Below, one piece after another: positions 32,459-40,228 of a stretch of DNA of 64,000 nucleotides. The notes under the pieces were generated by a model. It had not been told where the DNA came from. It saw only the letters and a program-made list of their open reading frames with translations, and made no database searches. Location: contig SFHK01000003.1 in assembly GCA_004556395.1 (NCBI GenBank), forward strand, positions 48,495-112,494. The letters are read 5' to 3'. The stretch comes from Clostridiales bacterium (lineage in GTDB: Bacteria; Bacillota; Clostridia; Christensenellales; Aristaeellaceae). A program made the translations under genes and the position numbers. The stretch's first letter is position 1. Every line of letters begins with the position of its first letter.

Positions 32459-33613
32459 TTACGCCTGATAGATCGTGCGGCCGCGCAGAATGGTGCGGCT
32501 GACGTTCATGTTCTCGTCCGCGAGGAAGATATCCGCGTCCTTGCCCTCTTCCAGCGAGCCCTTGCGGTCGTCAATGCCGATGGCGCGCGCCGGGTTCAGA
32601 GAAGCCATTTTCACGGCCTTGTGCAGCGGCAGGCGGCGGTAGTTGTTGTGCATGTTGCGAACGGCCTCGTTCAGCTTCAGGACGCTGCCGGCGATGGTTC
32701 CGTCCGCCAGACGGCATTCGATGCCCTTCACGAAAATCGGCTGGCCGCCCAGCGTGTACTCGCCGTCGGGCATGCCGCCGGCGCGGGTGCAGTCGGTGAT
32801 GAGAACGAGCTTGTCCTTCTTCACGTCCGCCACCAGCTTGAACAGCGCCTTGTTCACGTGGAACGTGTCCGCGATCAGCTCGGTGGACAGGCGGCTCTCG
32901 GTCAGCGCGCAGCCGACTACGCCGGGGTCGCGGTGCATCAGCGGCGTCTGGGCGTTGAACAGGTGCGTTACATGGCGAACGCCCGCGCGCACGCCCTTCT
33001 GCGCCTGCTCATACGTCGCGGAGGTGTGACCCATGGAAATGAGGATTTCCGGATGCTCCTTGTGAATGCGGCGAATGGCGGCCAGATTGCCCTTCATCTC
33101 GGGCGCGACGGTGAACACGCGAATCAGGTCGGCGTATTCGTTGATGAAATCCGGGTCGCAGGGACGGATGTGCTCGCCCGCCTGCGCGCCCTTCTTGGCC
33201 GGGTTGATGAACGGGCCCTCGGCGTTCACGCCCATGATTTCCGCGCCGTTGAAATCGTCCTTCTTGCTCTCCTCCATCACCGTGGAGATCGCCTTGAACG
33301 CCTCGCGCAGCGTGTCATAGGAAACGGTCATCGTGGTGGGCAGCCAGCTGGTAACACCGTTCTTCGCGATGCCCTCCGCCATTTTGCGGATGCCGTCGGC
33401 GCTGCCGTCGGACGCGTCCTCACCCAGATAGCCGTGAATGTGCATATCGACCAGACCGGGCATGACATACTGCCCCTTCGCGTCGATCACTTCTTCGCAA
33501 TCGCCGATTTCATCCTGCGGGCGAATGCCTTCGATCTTCTCATCGTAAACCAGCGCCATGCCCTCAACGATGGAACTGGGCAGCACGATTTTGCCGTTAA
33601 TAATCGCCTTCAT
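32459..33613 (-). CDS. nagA: N-acetylglucosamine-6-phosphate deacetylase
   Basis: The 384-residue amidohydrolase converts GlcNAc-6-phosphate to glucosamine-6-phosphate and acetate. The metal-site HxH is PGLVDMHIHG (His58, His60). The remaining family motifs are GVNAEGPFINP (metal Glu), ISMGHTSATYEQA, VTHLFNAQTPLMHRDPG and the catalytic Asp in VLITDCTRAGGMPDG. Length is typical. GGAGT precedes ATG 33613, and a good sigma-A promoter lies at 33668-33696. It is the first gene of a two-gene operon with the ROK protein; no nagB is present here. Confidence 0.94.
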   Translation of the reverse strand: MKAIINGKIVLPSSIVEGMALVYDEKIEGIRPQDEIGDCEEVIDAKGQYVMPGLVDMHIHGYLGEDASDGSADGIRKMAEGIAKNGVTSWLPTTMTVSYDTLREAFKAISTVMEESKKDDFNGAEIMGVNAEGPFINPAKKGAQAGEHIRPCDPDFINEYADLIRVFTVAPEMKGNLAAIRRIHKEHPEILISMGHTSATYEQAQKGVRAGVRHVTHLFNAQTPLMHRDPGVVGCALTESRLSTELIADTFHVNKALFKLVADVKKDKLVLITDCTRAGGMPDGEYTLGGQPIFVKGIECRLADGTIAGSVLKLNEAVRNMHNNYRRLPLHKAVKMASLNPARAIGIDDRKGSLEEGKDADIFLADENMNVSRTILRGRTIYQA

Positions 33614-33667
33614 ACCATTCCGACTCCTTTATATAAATATTTAAGATATCCAGATTTAACCGTTTAC

Positions 33668-33696
33668 AGTATAACACAAGCGCACAAAAAATGCAA
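33668..33696 (-). promoter_or_regulatory. Promoter of the nagA-ROK operon
   Basis: On the minus strand TTGCAT (33691-33696) and TATACT (33668-33673) have a 17-bp spacer. Confidence 0.8.
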
Positions 33697-33717
33697 CTGC
33701 CCGCAATCGCCTTTCTC

Positions 33718-34590
33718 TTATTTCACGCCCCGCAGCAGCATCGTAAGGCCGAGCGTCACATCCCACTGCTTCTCCCCCGCCTCATACAGCGCCAGCCGCC
33801 GATCGTACCGTTCGTTCACAAGGCGCGCGAGCATTTCCCTGTCTGCTCGCGAAACGGCGCCGGGCGCGACGCTCTCCATGCGCTCGATGTTGTCCAGATC
33901 GTTCTGCCGGTTCGCGTTGATCATGTCGCACGCTTCCTCCGGCGCGTAAAACGGATCATCCGGCGTGAGGTTGATCGCAAGGTAGTGCGTCTCCACGTCG
34001 CGGAAGCCGTACTTCTCCATCGCCGCGGGCAGTTCCATTTCGTTCAGCGCGTACGCGCCCACGCCGTTTTCCTTCGCCGCGCGGCGGAAATCCGCGTCGA
34101 CGCGTTCCCAGATTTCCGTTTCAAACGCGCTTTCCTCCCGCACGCACGCGGCCGGATGCTGAATCCCGCGCCGTGCCGACAAAAGCAGGCACACACCGCC
34201 ATCCCGGAGCACGCGCCGCTGCTCGCCAAAGAACCCGGACGGCTCCACATGCTCGCTGACGGTATTGGAGATCGTCACGTCAAAGCTTCCGTCCGCGAAC
34301 GGCAGCGCGGTCGCGTCGCCCTTCCGATACGTCTCGCCCGTGTTCCTTTCGCGTGCGTAGTCGATAAACGCGTCGTCGCGATCCAGCCCGACCACCTCCG
34401 CTGGCGGATACCAGCGCTTCAGCGCGCGGCACAGCGCACCGGTTCCGCAGCCGATTTCCAGAATGCGCGCGCCCTCTTCAAGGCGAAAAAGCTCCGTATA
34501 CGCGTTTTGAAAGCGGTCGGAAAAGCGCAGCTTCCGCGAGCTATCCAGCGTTCCAATGCTCTGAATTCGATCCGACCAGAAATGATTCAT
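33718..34590 (-). CDS. SAM-dependent class I methyltransferase
   Basis: The 290-residue protein carries the Rossmann methyltransferase motifs: motif I ILEIGCGTGALCRALKR, the acidic ribose-binding loop VVGLDRDD, the DATALPFADGSFDVTISNTV motif around strand four and LRDGGVCLLLSARRG. It looks like the methyltransf_11 group acting on small molecules or lipids; the substrate is unknown. GGAGG precedes ATG 34590. Its promoter (34624-34652) is divergent from that of the neighbouring glycosyltransferase gene. Confidence 0.87.
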   Translation of the reverse strand: MNHFWSDRIQSIGTLDSSRKLRFSDRFQNAYTELFRLEEGARILEIGCGTGALCRALKRWYPPAEVVGLDRDDAFIDYARERNTGETYRKGDATALPFADGSFDVTISNTVSEHVEPSGFFGEQRRVLRDGGVCLLLSARRGIQHPAACVREESAFETEIWERVDADFRRAAKENGVGAYALNEMELPAAMEKYGFRDVETHYLAINLTPDDPFYAPEEACDMINANRQNDLDNIERMESVAPGAVSRADREMLARLVNERYDRRLALYEAGEKQWDVTLGLTMLLRGVK

Positions 34591-34623
34591 ACAAGCCCTC
34601 CTCCGCCTTTTTCTTCCAAGTCT

Positions 34624-34652
34624 ACTATACCATGCCCGCGCCGACTCGTCAA
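34624..34652 (-). promoter_or_regulatory. Promoter of the methyltransferase gene
   Basis: On the minus strand TTGACG (34647-34652) and TATAGT (34624-34629) have a 17-bp spacer; it is back-to-back with the promoter at 34665-34693. Confidence 0.8.
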
Positions 34653-34664
34653 TGGATTTTCCCG

Positions 34665-34693
34665 TTGACAGACGCGGTTGTTTTCCCTATAAT
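34665..34693 (+). promoter_or_regulatory. Consensus sigma-A promoter of the glycosyltransferase gene
   Basis: Perfect TTGACA (34665-34670) and TATAAT (34688-34693) with a 17-bp spacer, so expression is expected to be strong. The leader is about 65 bases long. Confidence 0.92.
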
Positions 34694-34765
34694 GAATGTA
34701 CAGAAACATGGGCAATCCACATATGAGGAATCTGGAATCGAACGTCGATTCGGAAAGGATTTTCT

Positions 34766-35887
34766 ATGCGAATACTGATCTTGTCCTGCGGCACCGGCGG
34801 CGGCCACAATTCCGCCGGGCGCGCAATGGCTGAAACGTTTCAGGCACACGGCGACGAGGTGCTTTTCCCCGATTATCTGAGTCTGGCCGACGAGAAGGTC
34901 TCCAAAATCGTGGCGGGCACCTACATAGACATGGCGCGGCTCACGCCCCGTCTGTTCGGCGGCATGTACAAAATCGGCATGGCCGTCTCGAAAATCTCCC
35001 ACAGCAGCCCGGTGTATCAGGCAAACAAGCTGATGGCCAAATACCTGCGGGCCTACCTGAACGAGCATCCGGTTGACGCCGTCGTCATGCCGCACCTGTA
35101 CCCGGCCGAGACGCTGACGTGGATGAAGCGCTCGGGCGACGCTCTGCCCGTCGCCTTCGCCATTGCCACCGACTACACCTGCGTTCCCTTCTGGGAGGAA
35201 ACCGACTGCGACTTCTACGTCGTCCCCTCCGAAGCGCTTTCCGGCGAATTTGTCGAGCGCGGCGTGCCCGCCGGGAAGCTGCTTCCGCTGGGCATTCCGG
35301 TTTCCAGCGCCTATCGCCAGCCGACGACGCGCGCCGAAGCGCGTGCAGCGCTGTCTTTGCCCGCGGAAGGAAACTGCATCCTCGTGATGGGCGGCAGCAT
35401 GGGCGCGGGCTCGCTGATCGACCTGACGCGCTGCCTGCTTGCGCAGGACGAAACCGCGCACATCATCGTGATCGCGGGCAGCAACGAGCGAACCGCCGCG
35501 GCGCTGCATGAGCTTCCCGACCCCGCCGGACGGCTCACGATTCTCTCCTTCACAAAGCAGGTTCCGCTGTACCTTCGCGCCTGCGACCTGTTGTTCTCCA
35601 AGCCCGGCGGACTCACCTCCACCGAGGCCGCCGTCAGCGGTATCCCGCTGATTCATACCGACCCCATCCCCGGCTGCGAAACCGTCAACCGCGAATACTT
35701 CGAGTCCCGCGGCATGAGCCTCTCCGCCCGCACCCCCGAGGAACAGGTGCAGGCTGGCCTCCGCATCCTCCACGATCCCGCCCTGCGCGACGCAATGCTC
35801 CAAAACCAGCATAAAGGCATCCACCCCGACGCCGCCGACCGCATCTACGACGCCGTCAAGGCCGCGGTCGAACGCCGAAACGCCTGA
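34766..35887 (+). CDS. MGDG-synthase-type glycolipid glycosyltransferase
   Basis: The 373-residue GT-B enzyme belongs to the monogalactosyldiacylglycerol synthase / UgtP-like group of GT28. The N-terminal lipid-acceptor domain begins LILSCGTGGGHNSAGRAMAE, and the sugar-nucleotide-binding half has ILVMGGSMGAGSLIDL and the loop FSKPGGLTSTEAAVSGIPL. Such enzymes attach glucose or galactose to diacylglycerol, at the inner face of the membrane. AAAGGAT precedes ATG 34766. It is a single gene behind a consensus promoter. It could instead act on another lipid carrier. Confidence 0.88.
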   Translation: MRILILSCGTGGGHNSAGRAMAETFQAHGDEVLFPDYLSLADEKVSKIVAGTYIDMARLTPRLFGGMYKIGMAVSKISHSSPVYQANKLMAKYLRAYLNEHPVDAVVMPHLYPAETLTWMKRSGDALPVAFAIATDYTCVPFWEETDCDFYVVPSEALSGEFVERGVPAGKLLPLGIPVSSAYRQPTTRAEARAALSLPAEGNCILVMGGSMGAGSLIDLTRCLLAQDETAHIIVIAGSNERTAAALHELPDPAGRLTILSFTKQVPLYLRACDLLFSKPGGLTSTEAAVSGIPLIHTDPIPGCETVNREYFESRGMSLSARTPEEQVQAGLRILHDPALRDAMLQNQHKGIHPDAADRIYDAVKAAVERRNA

Positions 35888-36025
35888 TTTCACCGGCAAG
35901 GTTTTTTCGCGCGTTCAGCGCCATCGCAGCTCACGCTCGAAAGTCGACATTGAGACTGCCAAAGCCGCCGCTGGTACATAAGCTCGTCCTTCCTATGGAG
36001 AACGACGAAGAATCCATCTCCCTCG

Positions 36026-36072
36026 AACAGCAAAGCCGACGCTTCCCACTCGGACGAGTCGGCTTTGCTGTT
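36026..36072. terminator. 15-bp hairpin in the glycosyltransferase-rplQ spacer
   Basis: AACAGCAAAGCCGAC (36026-36040) pairs perfectly with GTCGGCTTTGCTGTT (36058-36072). There is no T-run after it, so it may be an RNA-stabilising stem or part of a repeat. Confidence 0.45.
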
Positions 36073-36112
36073 CCCGAAAGGATACGCCACGAACATCTAA
36101 GAGATAGAACAA

Positions 36113-36133
36113 GCTCCGCCATTTGGGCGGAGC
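36113..36133. terminator. Terminator of the alpha operon
   Basis: GCTCCGCC (36113-36120) pairs with GGCGGAGC (36126-36133) around a 5-base loop. The minus-strand tail is TTGTTCTATCTCTT. The plus-strand tail is also T-rich (CTGTCTGTTTTGATGCTTTTT), so it can serve both directions. Confidence 0.7.
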
Positions 36134-36172
36134 CTGTCTGTTTTGATGCTTTTTTAGAGAACGTTTTTAAGC

Positions 36173-36682
36173 TCAGATGAGCTCGAGGACGACCATCTCG
36201 GCGCCGTCGCCGCGACGGGGGCCCATCTTGACGATGCGGGTATATCCGCCGCCCTGGCCCTTTTCTTCGGCGCGCTTCTTATACTTCGGCGCGATTTCAC
36301 GGAAGAGCTTCTCGATCACGGGGTGCTTGATGTTCTTCTTGCGCTCGAGATACTCATCCTTCTCTTCGTCCTTGCCCTGCATGACCGGCATACGATAGAG
36401 GTACGCCATGATCTTGCGGCGAGCGGCCAGACGGGAGGGCATATCGTTGACGACCGTCAGCTCCACAGTCTGTCCCTTTTCGTTATTGGTGGTTTTCTTA
36501 ACTTCCACGGTATTATCACATTCGCGCATAGCGACGGTGATCAGACGCTCGGCGATGGATCTAACTTCCTTGGCGCGATCCAGCGTGGTCTCGATTCTGC
36601 CGTACCAGATCAGGTTGGTAACCTGGTTACGGAGCAGAGCCTTTCTCTGGTCAGCCGGACGCCCCAGCTTGCGATTGGCCAT
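36173..36682 (-). CDS. rplQ: 50S ribosomal protein L17
   Basis: The 169-residue protein starts with the L17 signature [20 protein letters not shown]. It is longer than the roughly 120 residues usual in Bacillus: an extra segment (about 60-100, with [20 protein letters not shown] and [18 protein letters not shown]) is inserted before the conserved end [20 protein letters not shown]. Such insertions occur in Clostridia. GGAGG lies before ATG 36682. It is the last gene of the alpha operon. Confidence 0.96.
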   Translation of the reverse strand: MANRKLGRPADQRKALLRNQVTNLIWYGRIETTLDRAKEVRSIAERLITVAMRECDNTVEVKKTTNNEKGQTVELTVVNDMPSRLAARRKIMAYLYRMPVMQGKDEEKDEYLERKKNIKHPVIEKLFREIAPKYKKRAEEKGQGGGYTRIVKMGPRRGDGAEMVVLELI

Positions 36683-36725
36683 GATCGGTTCCTCCTTGAT
36701 TGCTTATGTCCGTAAGGTTGGGCGC

Positions 36726-37697
36726 TTATTCGTCGGTGGTTTTCAGGGAAAGACCCAGCGCGACGAGCTTCTGCTCCACCTCTTCCAGCGACTTCTTTCC
36801 GAGGTTGCGTACTTTCATCATGTCTTCCTGGTTGCGCTGCACAAGCTCCGCAACGGTGTTGATGCCGGCGCGCTTCAGACAGTTGAACGCGCGCACGGAG
36901 AGATCGAGCTCTTCGATCGTCATTTCCAGCACCTTGTCGCGGTTGTCGCTCTCGGGCTCGTTATAGTCCACGCGAACGACGTTCACGGTCAGATCGATGA
37001 ACAGCTTCATGTTGTTCGTCAGAATCTGCGCCGCGGAAGCCAGCGCTTCCTTGGGAAGAATGGACCCGTTCGTCCAAACTTCGATGGTCAGTTTATCGTA
37101 GTCGGTCACCTGGCCGACGCGGGTATCTTCCACCGAATAGCTCACTTTGCGAATCGGCGTGAAGATGGAATCCATCGGGATGACGCCGATCGGCATGCCG
37201 CCAAGCTTGTTGCGCTCGCCGGCGAGCTGCTTATTGCGCTCGGCGGAAACGTAACCGCGACCCTTCTCCAGCGTGATCTGCATCTGCAGATGCGCGCCCT
37301 CGGACAGCGTGGCGATGTGAAGCTCGGGATTCACGATCTCAACTTCGTCGTCACACTTGATGTCCGCGGCCGTCACTTCGCACGCGTCGCGCGCGTCGAT
37401 CGTGAGGATTTTGGGCTGGTCGGTGAACAACTTTGCCGAAAGAAGCTTGAGGTTCAGTATGATTTCGGCGACATCCTCTTTGACGCCGGGAATGGTGGAG
37501 AACTCATGCTGAACGCCCTCGATGCGAACGCTGGTCACGGCAACGCCCGGCAGGGAATTGAGCAGCACGCGGCGAAGCGCATTGCCCAACGTCTGGCCAA
37601 AACCACGCTCAAGCGGATTGACGATGAACTTGCCGTATCGGTTGCTCTCACCGATTTCCACACGTTCAATTTTGGGTTTTTCTATCTGATCGATCAC
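36726..37697 (-). CDS. rpoA: DNA-directed RNA polymerase alpha subunit
   Basis: The 323-residue subunit nucleates RNA polymerase assembly. The N-terminal domain (about 1-230) has [20 protein letters not shown] and [13 protein letters not shown]; the C-terminal DNA-binding domain (about 245-310) has [20 protein letters not shown] and [19 protein letters not shown]. The frame is open to ATG 37718, but that codon overlaps its own ribosome site; AGGAGG lies eight bases before GTG 37697, giving the usual start [11 protein letters not shown]. It follows rpsD after a 135-base structured spacer. Confidence 0.96.
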   Translation of the reverse strand: MIDQIEKPKIERVEIGESNRYGKFIVNPLERGFGQTLGNALRRVLLNSLPGVAVTSVRIEGVQHEFSTIPGVKEDVAEIILNLKLLSAKLFTDQPKILTIDARDACEVTAADIKCDDEVEIVNPELHIATLSEGAHLQMQITLEKGRGYVSAERNKQLAGERNKLGGMPIGVIPMDSIFTPIRKVSYSVEDTRVGQVTDYDKLTIEVWTNGSILPKEALASAAQILTNNMKLFIDLTVNVVRVDYNEPESDNRDKVLEMTIEELDLSVRAFNCLKRAGINTVAELVQRNQEDMMKVRNLGKKSLEEVEQKLVALGLSLKTTDE

Positions 37698-37722
37698 TCG
37701 GCGTATCCTCCTCTCCATCGCG

Positions 37723-37809
37723 AAAGCGGTCTCAAACCGCTTTTAGCGGTGCTCGATCTCTGCACACAGCGCCTTAGCATTTACCCCACCTAAGCCGCCG
37801 CGCAGAGAT
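37723..37809 (-). other. Structured RNA spacer between rpsD and rpoA
   Basis: The transcript here can fold into two units. The first has ATCTCTGC/GCAGAGAT (37756-37763 with 37802-37809) enclosing CTTAG/CTAAG (37773-37777 with 37790-37794). The second offers two overlapping, mutually exclusive stems next to the rpoA ribosome site: AAAGCGGT/ACCGCTTT (37723-37743) or CCGC/GCGG (37737-37749). It could be a processing or translational control site. No T-run follows. Confidence 0.5.
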
Positions 37810-37832
37810 TGCCATCAAACTCAAACGCTTGA

Positions 37833-38459
37833 TTATCTGGAGTACAGCTCGACGATCAGGTTCTCCTGGATCGTCAGATCGATGTCGTCTCTCGCGGGAG
37901 CCGCGGCAACGGTCGCCTTGAGGTTCTCGTTGTCAACGGTGATCCACTTCGGAACCATCTTGCCGGAGCCTTCGCGCAGAGCCTTGAAATGCTCAGCCTC
38001 GGCGCTCTTCTCGCGGATGGTGATCACATCGCCCACGTTCACGAGGAAGGAGGGGATGTTGACCTTTTTGCCGTTTACGCGAATGTGGCCATGACGAACC
38101 AGCTGACGGGCCTGCGCTCTGGAAGAGCCGAAGCCGCAACGGTACACCACGTTGTCCAGGCGGCGCTCAAGCAGAACCAGCAGGTTCTCGCCGGTGATGC
38201 CCTTTTCGCGGGTAGCGGATTCAAAGTAACGGTGGAACTGGGTTTCGAGAACGCCATACGCTCTCTTGGCCTTCTGCTTCTCGCGAAGCTGCATGCCGTA
38301 TTCGCTCTGCTTGCGCTGACGGGCCTGACCATGTTCGCCGGGCGGAGTCGGACGCTTGCCGACTGCGCAATTGGGACCGTAGCAACGGTCACCCTTCAGG
38401 AAAAGCTTGCAGCCCTCACGACGGCAAAGGCGGCAAACCGAACCAGTATATCTAGCCAT
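37833..38459 (-). CDS. rpsD: 30S ribosomal protein S4
   Basis: The 208-residue primary assembly protein of the small subunit starts [20 protein letters not shown] and keeps the four cysteines of the zinc-binding form (CRLCRREGC and GPNC). The S4 RNA-binding domain (about 98-160) has [20 protein letters not shown] and [16 protein letters not shown]4 controls alpha-operon translation in some bacteria. It is the third gene of the operon. Confidence 0.97.
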   Translation of the reverse strand: MARYTGSVCRLCRREGCKLFLKGDRCYGPNCAVGKRPTPPGEHGQARQRKQSEYGMQLREKQKAKRAYGVLETQFHRYFESATREKGITGENLLVLLERRLDNVVYRCGFGSSRAQARQLVRHGHIRVNGKKVNIPSFLVNVGDVITIREKSAEAEHFKALREGSGKMVPKWITVDNENLKATVAAAPARDDIDLTIQENLIVELYSR

Positions 38460-38474
38460 TTGCTGTTCCTCCTG

Positions 38475-38870
38475 TTACACTCTTCTGCGCTTGGGCGGGC
38501 GGCATCCGTTGTGCGGGATGGGCGTCACGTCCTTGATCATGGTCACTTCGAGACCGGCGGTCTGCAGCGAACGGATCGCGGCTTCACGGCCGGCGCCGGG
38601 GCCCTTGACGAACACTTCGACGGTCTTGAGGCCGTAATCCATCGCATTCTTCGCGGCGGTTTCGGCGGCAGACTGCGCGGCGAACGGCGTGGACTTCTTG
38701 CTTCCGCGGAAGCCGAGTCCGCCGGCCGATGCCCAAGACAGCGCATTGCCGTTGGTGTCGGTGATCGTCACGATCGTGTTATTGAAAGAAGAGCGGATAT
38801 GGGCCGCGCCGCGCTCCACGAGTTTCTTCTCGCGGCGCTTGCGAACGACCTTCTTCAGCGACTTTGCCAT
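38475..38870 (-). CDS. rpsK: 30S ribosomal protein S11
   Basis: The 131-residue platform protein shows the family core [40 protein letters not shown] and the C-terminal [23 protein letters not shown] lies before ATG 38870. Fifteen bases separate it from rpsD and 38 from rpsM. Confidence 0.97.
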   Translation of the reverse strand: MAKSLKKVVRKRREKKLVERGAAHIRSSFNNTIVTITDTNGNALSWASAGGLGFRGSKKSTPFAAQSAAETAAKNAMDYGLKTVEVFVKGPGAGREAAIRSLQTAGLEVTMIKDVTPIPHNGCRPPKRRRV

Positions 38871-38908
38871 AAGAATTTCCTCCTAAATCATCAATCCAGC
38901 AGGCGGGA

Positions 38909-39286
38909 TTACTTCGCCGCCTTCTTCTTGCCGGCCACCTGCTTCTTCGGGCCCTTGCGGGTACGGGCGTTCTGCTTGGTGTTCTGACCGCGAACGGGCA
39001 GACCCTTGCGGTGACGCAGACCGCGATAGCAGCCGATTTCCATCAGGCGCTTGATGTTCATGGAAACTTCGCGGCGAAGATCGCCCTCTACCTTGAGGTT
39101 GTGATCGATATAGTCGCGCAGCTTACCGATTTCCTGCTCGGTCAGATCCTTGACTCGGGTATCGGGATTGACACCGGTCGCTTCAATGATATCGTCCGCA
39201 ATATTCCGGCCAATGCCATAGATATACGTCAGGGCGATCTCGATTCTCTTTTCTCTGGGAAGGTCGACACCTGCGATACGTGCCAT
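38909..39286 (-). CDS. rpsM: 30S ribosomal protein S13
   Basis: The 125-residue head protein starts [20 protein letters not shown] and ends in the basic tail [15 protein letters not shown]; the conserved [15 protein letters not shown] is present. ATG 39286 has GGAGG at good spacing; the frame stays open far upstream (to 39508) but this part is an untranslated leader. It is the first gene of the transcript; infA and rpmJ, usually directly upstream in Firmicutes, are absent here. Confidence 0.96.
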   Translation of the reverse strand: MARIAGVDLPREKRIEIALTYIYGIGRNIADDIIEATGVNPDTRVKDLTEQEIGKLRDYIDHNLKVEGDLRREVSMNIKRLMEIGCYRGLRHRKGLPVRGQNTKQNARTRKGPKKQVAGKKKAAK

Positions 39287-39467
39287 CTGTGTAAAGCACC
39301 TCCAACTTCGTCCTGCCGGTTTTCCGGCTCCTTCCGCTTGCGTTTTCCGGCGATTGGCGTCACCATGAACGCGTGCGGCATATCGAAAGGCACACGAAAA
39401 CCACGCGGAGCGCAGCCAGCCGCATCGCATGCCATTTCTACGTGAGTACAAACCGTACCAGTAAAAC

Positions 39468-39496
39468 ATTTTATCACACGTTCCAGAGGAAATCAA
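39468..39496 (-). promoter_or_regulatory. Promoter of the alpha operon
   Basis: On the minus strand TTGATT (39491-39496) and TAAAAT (39468-39473) have a 17-bp spacer. The transcript would start near 39461, leaving a long leader before rpsM at 39286. Confidence 0.65.
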
Positions 39497-39542
39497 TGGA
39501 TTAACCAAAAAATATCATACATCTTCTGAGAAAATCTCGTGC

Positions 39543-39571
39543 TTGACGAAACCGGGCAAACGTACTATTAT
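39543..39571 (+). promoter_or_regulatory. Promoter of the flavoprotein-reductase operon
   Basis: TTGACG (39543-39548) and TATTAT (39566-39571) have a 17-bp spacer. Confidence 0.78.
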
Positions 39572-39593
39572 GGAGGCAGAGGAGGGATGTTTT

Positions 39594-40214
39594 ATGAAGG
39601 TAATTCTTGTAAACGGCAGCCCCCATGAGCACGGCTGCACCGACCGCGCGCTGTCCGTCGTCGCCGATTCGCTTCGGGAGAACGGAATCGACAGCGAAAT
39701 CTTCTGGGTCGGCGTTCGCCCCGTGTCCGGCTGCATCGCCTGCGGGCTGTGCCGGAAGATGGGCCGCTGCGCCATCAACGACCGCGTGAACGAGTTTCTC
39801 GACCTTGCGGAGGACGCGGACGGCTTCGTGTTCGGCTCTCCCGTGCACTATGCCGCCGCCTCCGGCGCGATTACTTCCTTTTTGGATCGCGCGTTCTACG
39901 CGGGCGGCAAGCTGATGCGCATGAAGCCCGCCGCGTGCATCGCGTCCGCGCGCCGCGCCGGAACGACGGCTGCGCTCGATCAGCTGAACAAGTATCTGAT
40001 GATCAACGAAATGCCCGTCGTTTCCTCCTGCTACTGGCCGATGGTGCACGGCGCGAAGGCGGAAGACGTTTTGAAGGACGAGGAGGGCGTCGCCATCATG
40101 CAGACACTCGGCCGCAACATGGCGTGGCTTCTGCGCGCCATCGAAGCCGGAAAGGCCGCCGGCGTCAACCCGCCCGCCCCGCAGCCGCGTCCGATGACCA
40201 ATTTCATTCGATAA
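39594..40214 (+). CDS. Iron-sulfur flavoprotein / NADPH-dependent FMN reductase-like protein
   Basis: The 206-residue protein has the flavodoxin-like FMN reductase fold with the phosphate loop VILVNGSPHEHGCTDRAL at the N-terminus. The cysteine cluster GCIACGLCRKMGRCAIND is typical of multimeric flavodoxin WrbA-like iron-sulfur flavoproteins. The flavin loop FVFGSPVHYAAASGAITSFL follows. It likely takes part in electron transfer or oxygen protection. GGAGGG precedes ATG 39594; the upstream TTG at 39543 is the -35 box. It is followed after 14 bases by an iron-sulfur aldo/keto reductase. Confidence 0.88.
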   Translation: MKVILVNGSPHEHGCTDRALSVVADSLRENGIDSEIFWVGVRPVSGCIACGLCRKMGRCAINDRVNEFLDLAEDADGFVFGSPVHYAAASGAITSFLDRAFYAGGKLMRMKPAACIASARRAGTTAALDQLNKYLMINEMPVVSSCYWPMVHGAKAEDVLKDEEGVAIMQTLGRNMAWLLRAIEAGKAAGVNPPAPQPRPMTNFIR

Positions 40215-40228
40215 GAAGGAGTCTGCAC

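Larger units (their letters stand above)
35888..36172. other. Structured intergenic spacer between convergent glycosyltransferase and rplQ
   Basis: This 285-base spacer has two hairpins (36026-36072 and 36113-36133) but no gene with a ribosome site. A minus-strand frame of 68 codons (35890-36096) ending in RAKKPCR has no start signal. The sequence is less GC-biased than the genes around it and looks like a conserved untranslated element or repeat rather than random DNA. Confidence 0.4.
39287..39593. other. Divergent control region of the alpha operon and flavoprotein gene
   Basis: This 307-base stretch has no gene. It holds back-to-back promoters (39468-39496 minus, 39543-39571 plus) and a leader of about 175 bases for rpsM. 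The leader contains a GCCGG-AAAA-CCGGC hairpin close to the rpsM ribosome site. I see no rpmJ or infA on either strand. Confidence 0.7.

Noticed and set aside
31118-33949. Two long plus-strand frames opposite ROK and nagA
   Set aside because: They are His/Val-rich translations of the antisense of two recognised genes.
39287-39508. N-terminal extension of rpsM by 74 codons
   Set aside because: The S13 family start, a GGAGG site and length all support ATG 39286; the extension is the untranslated leader staying open by chance.
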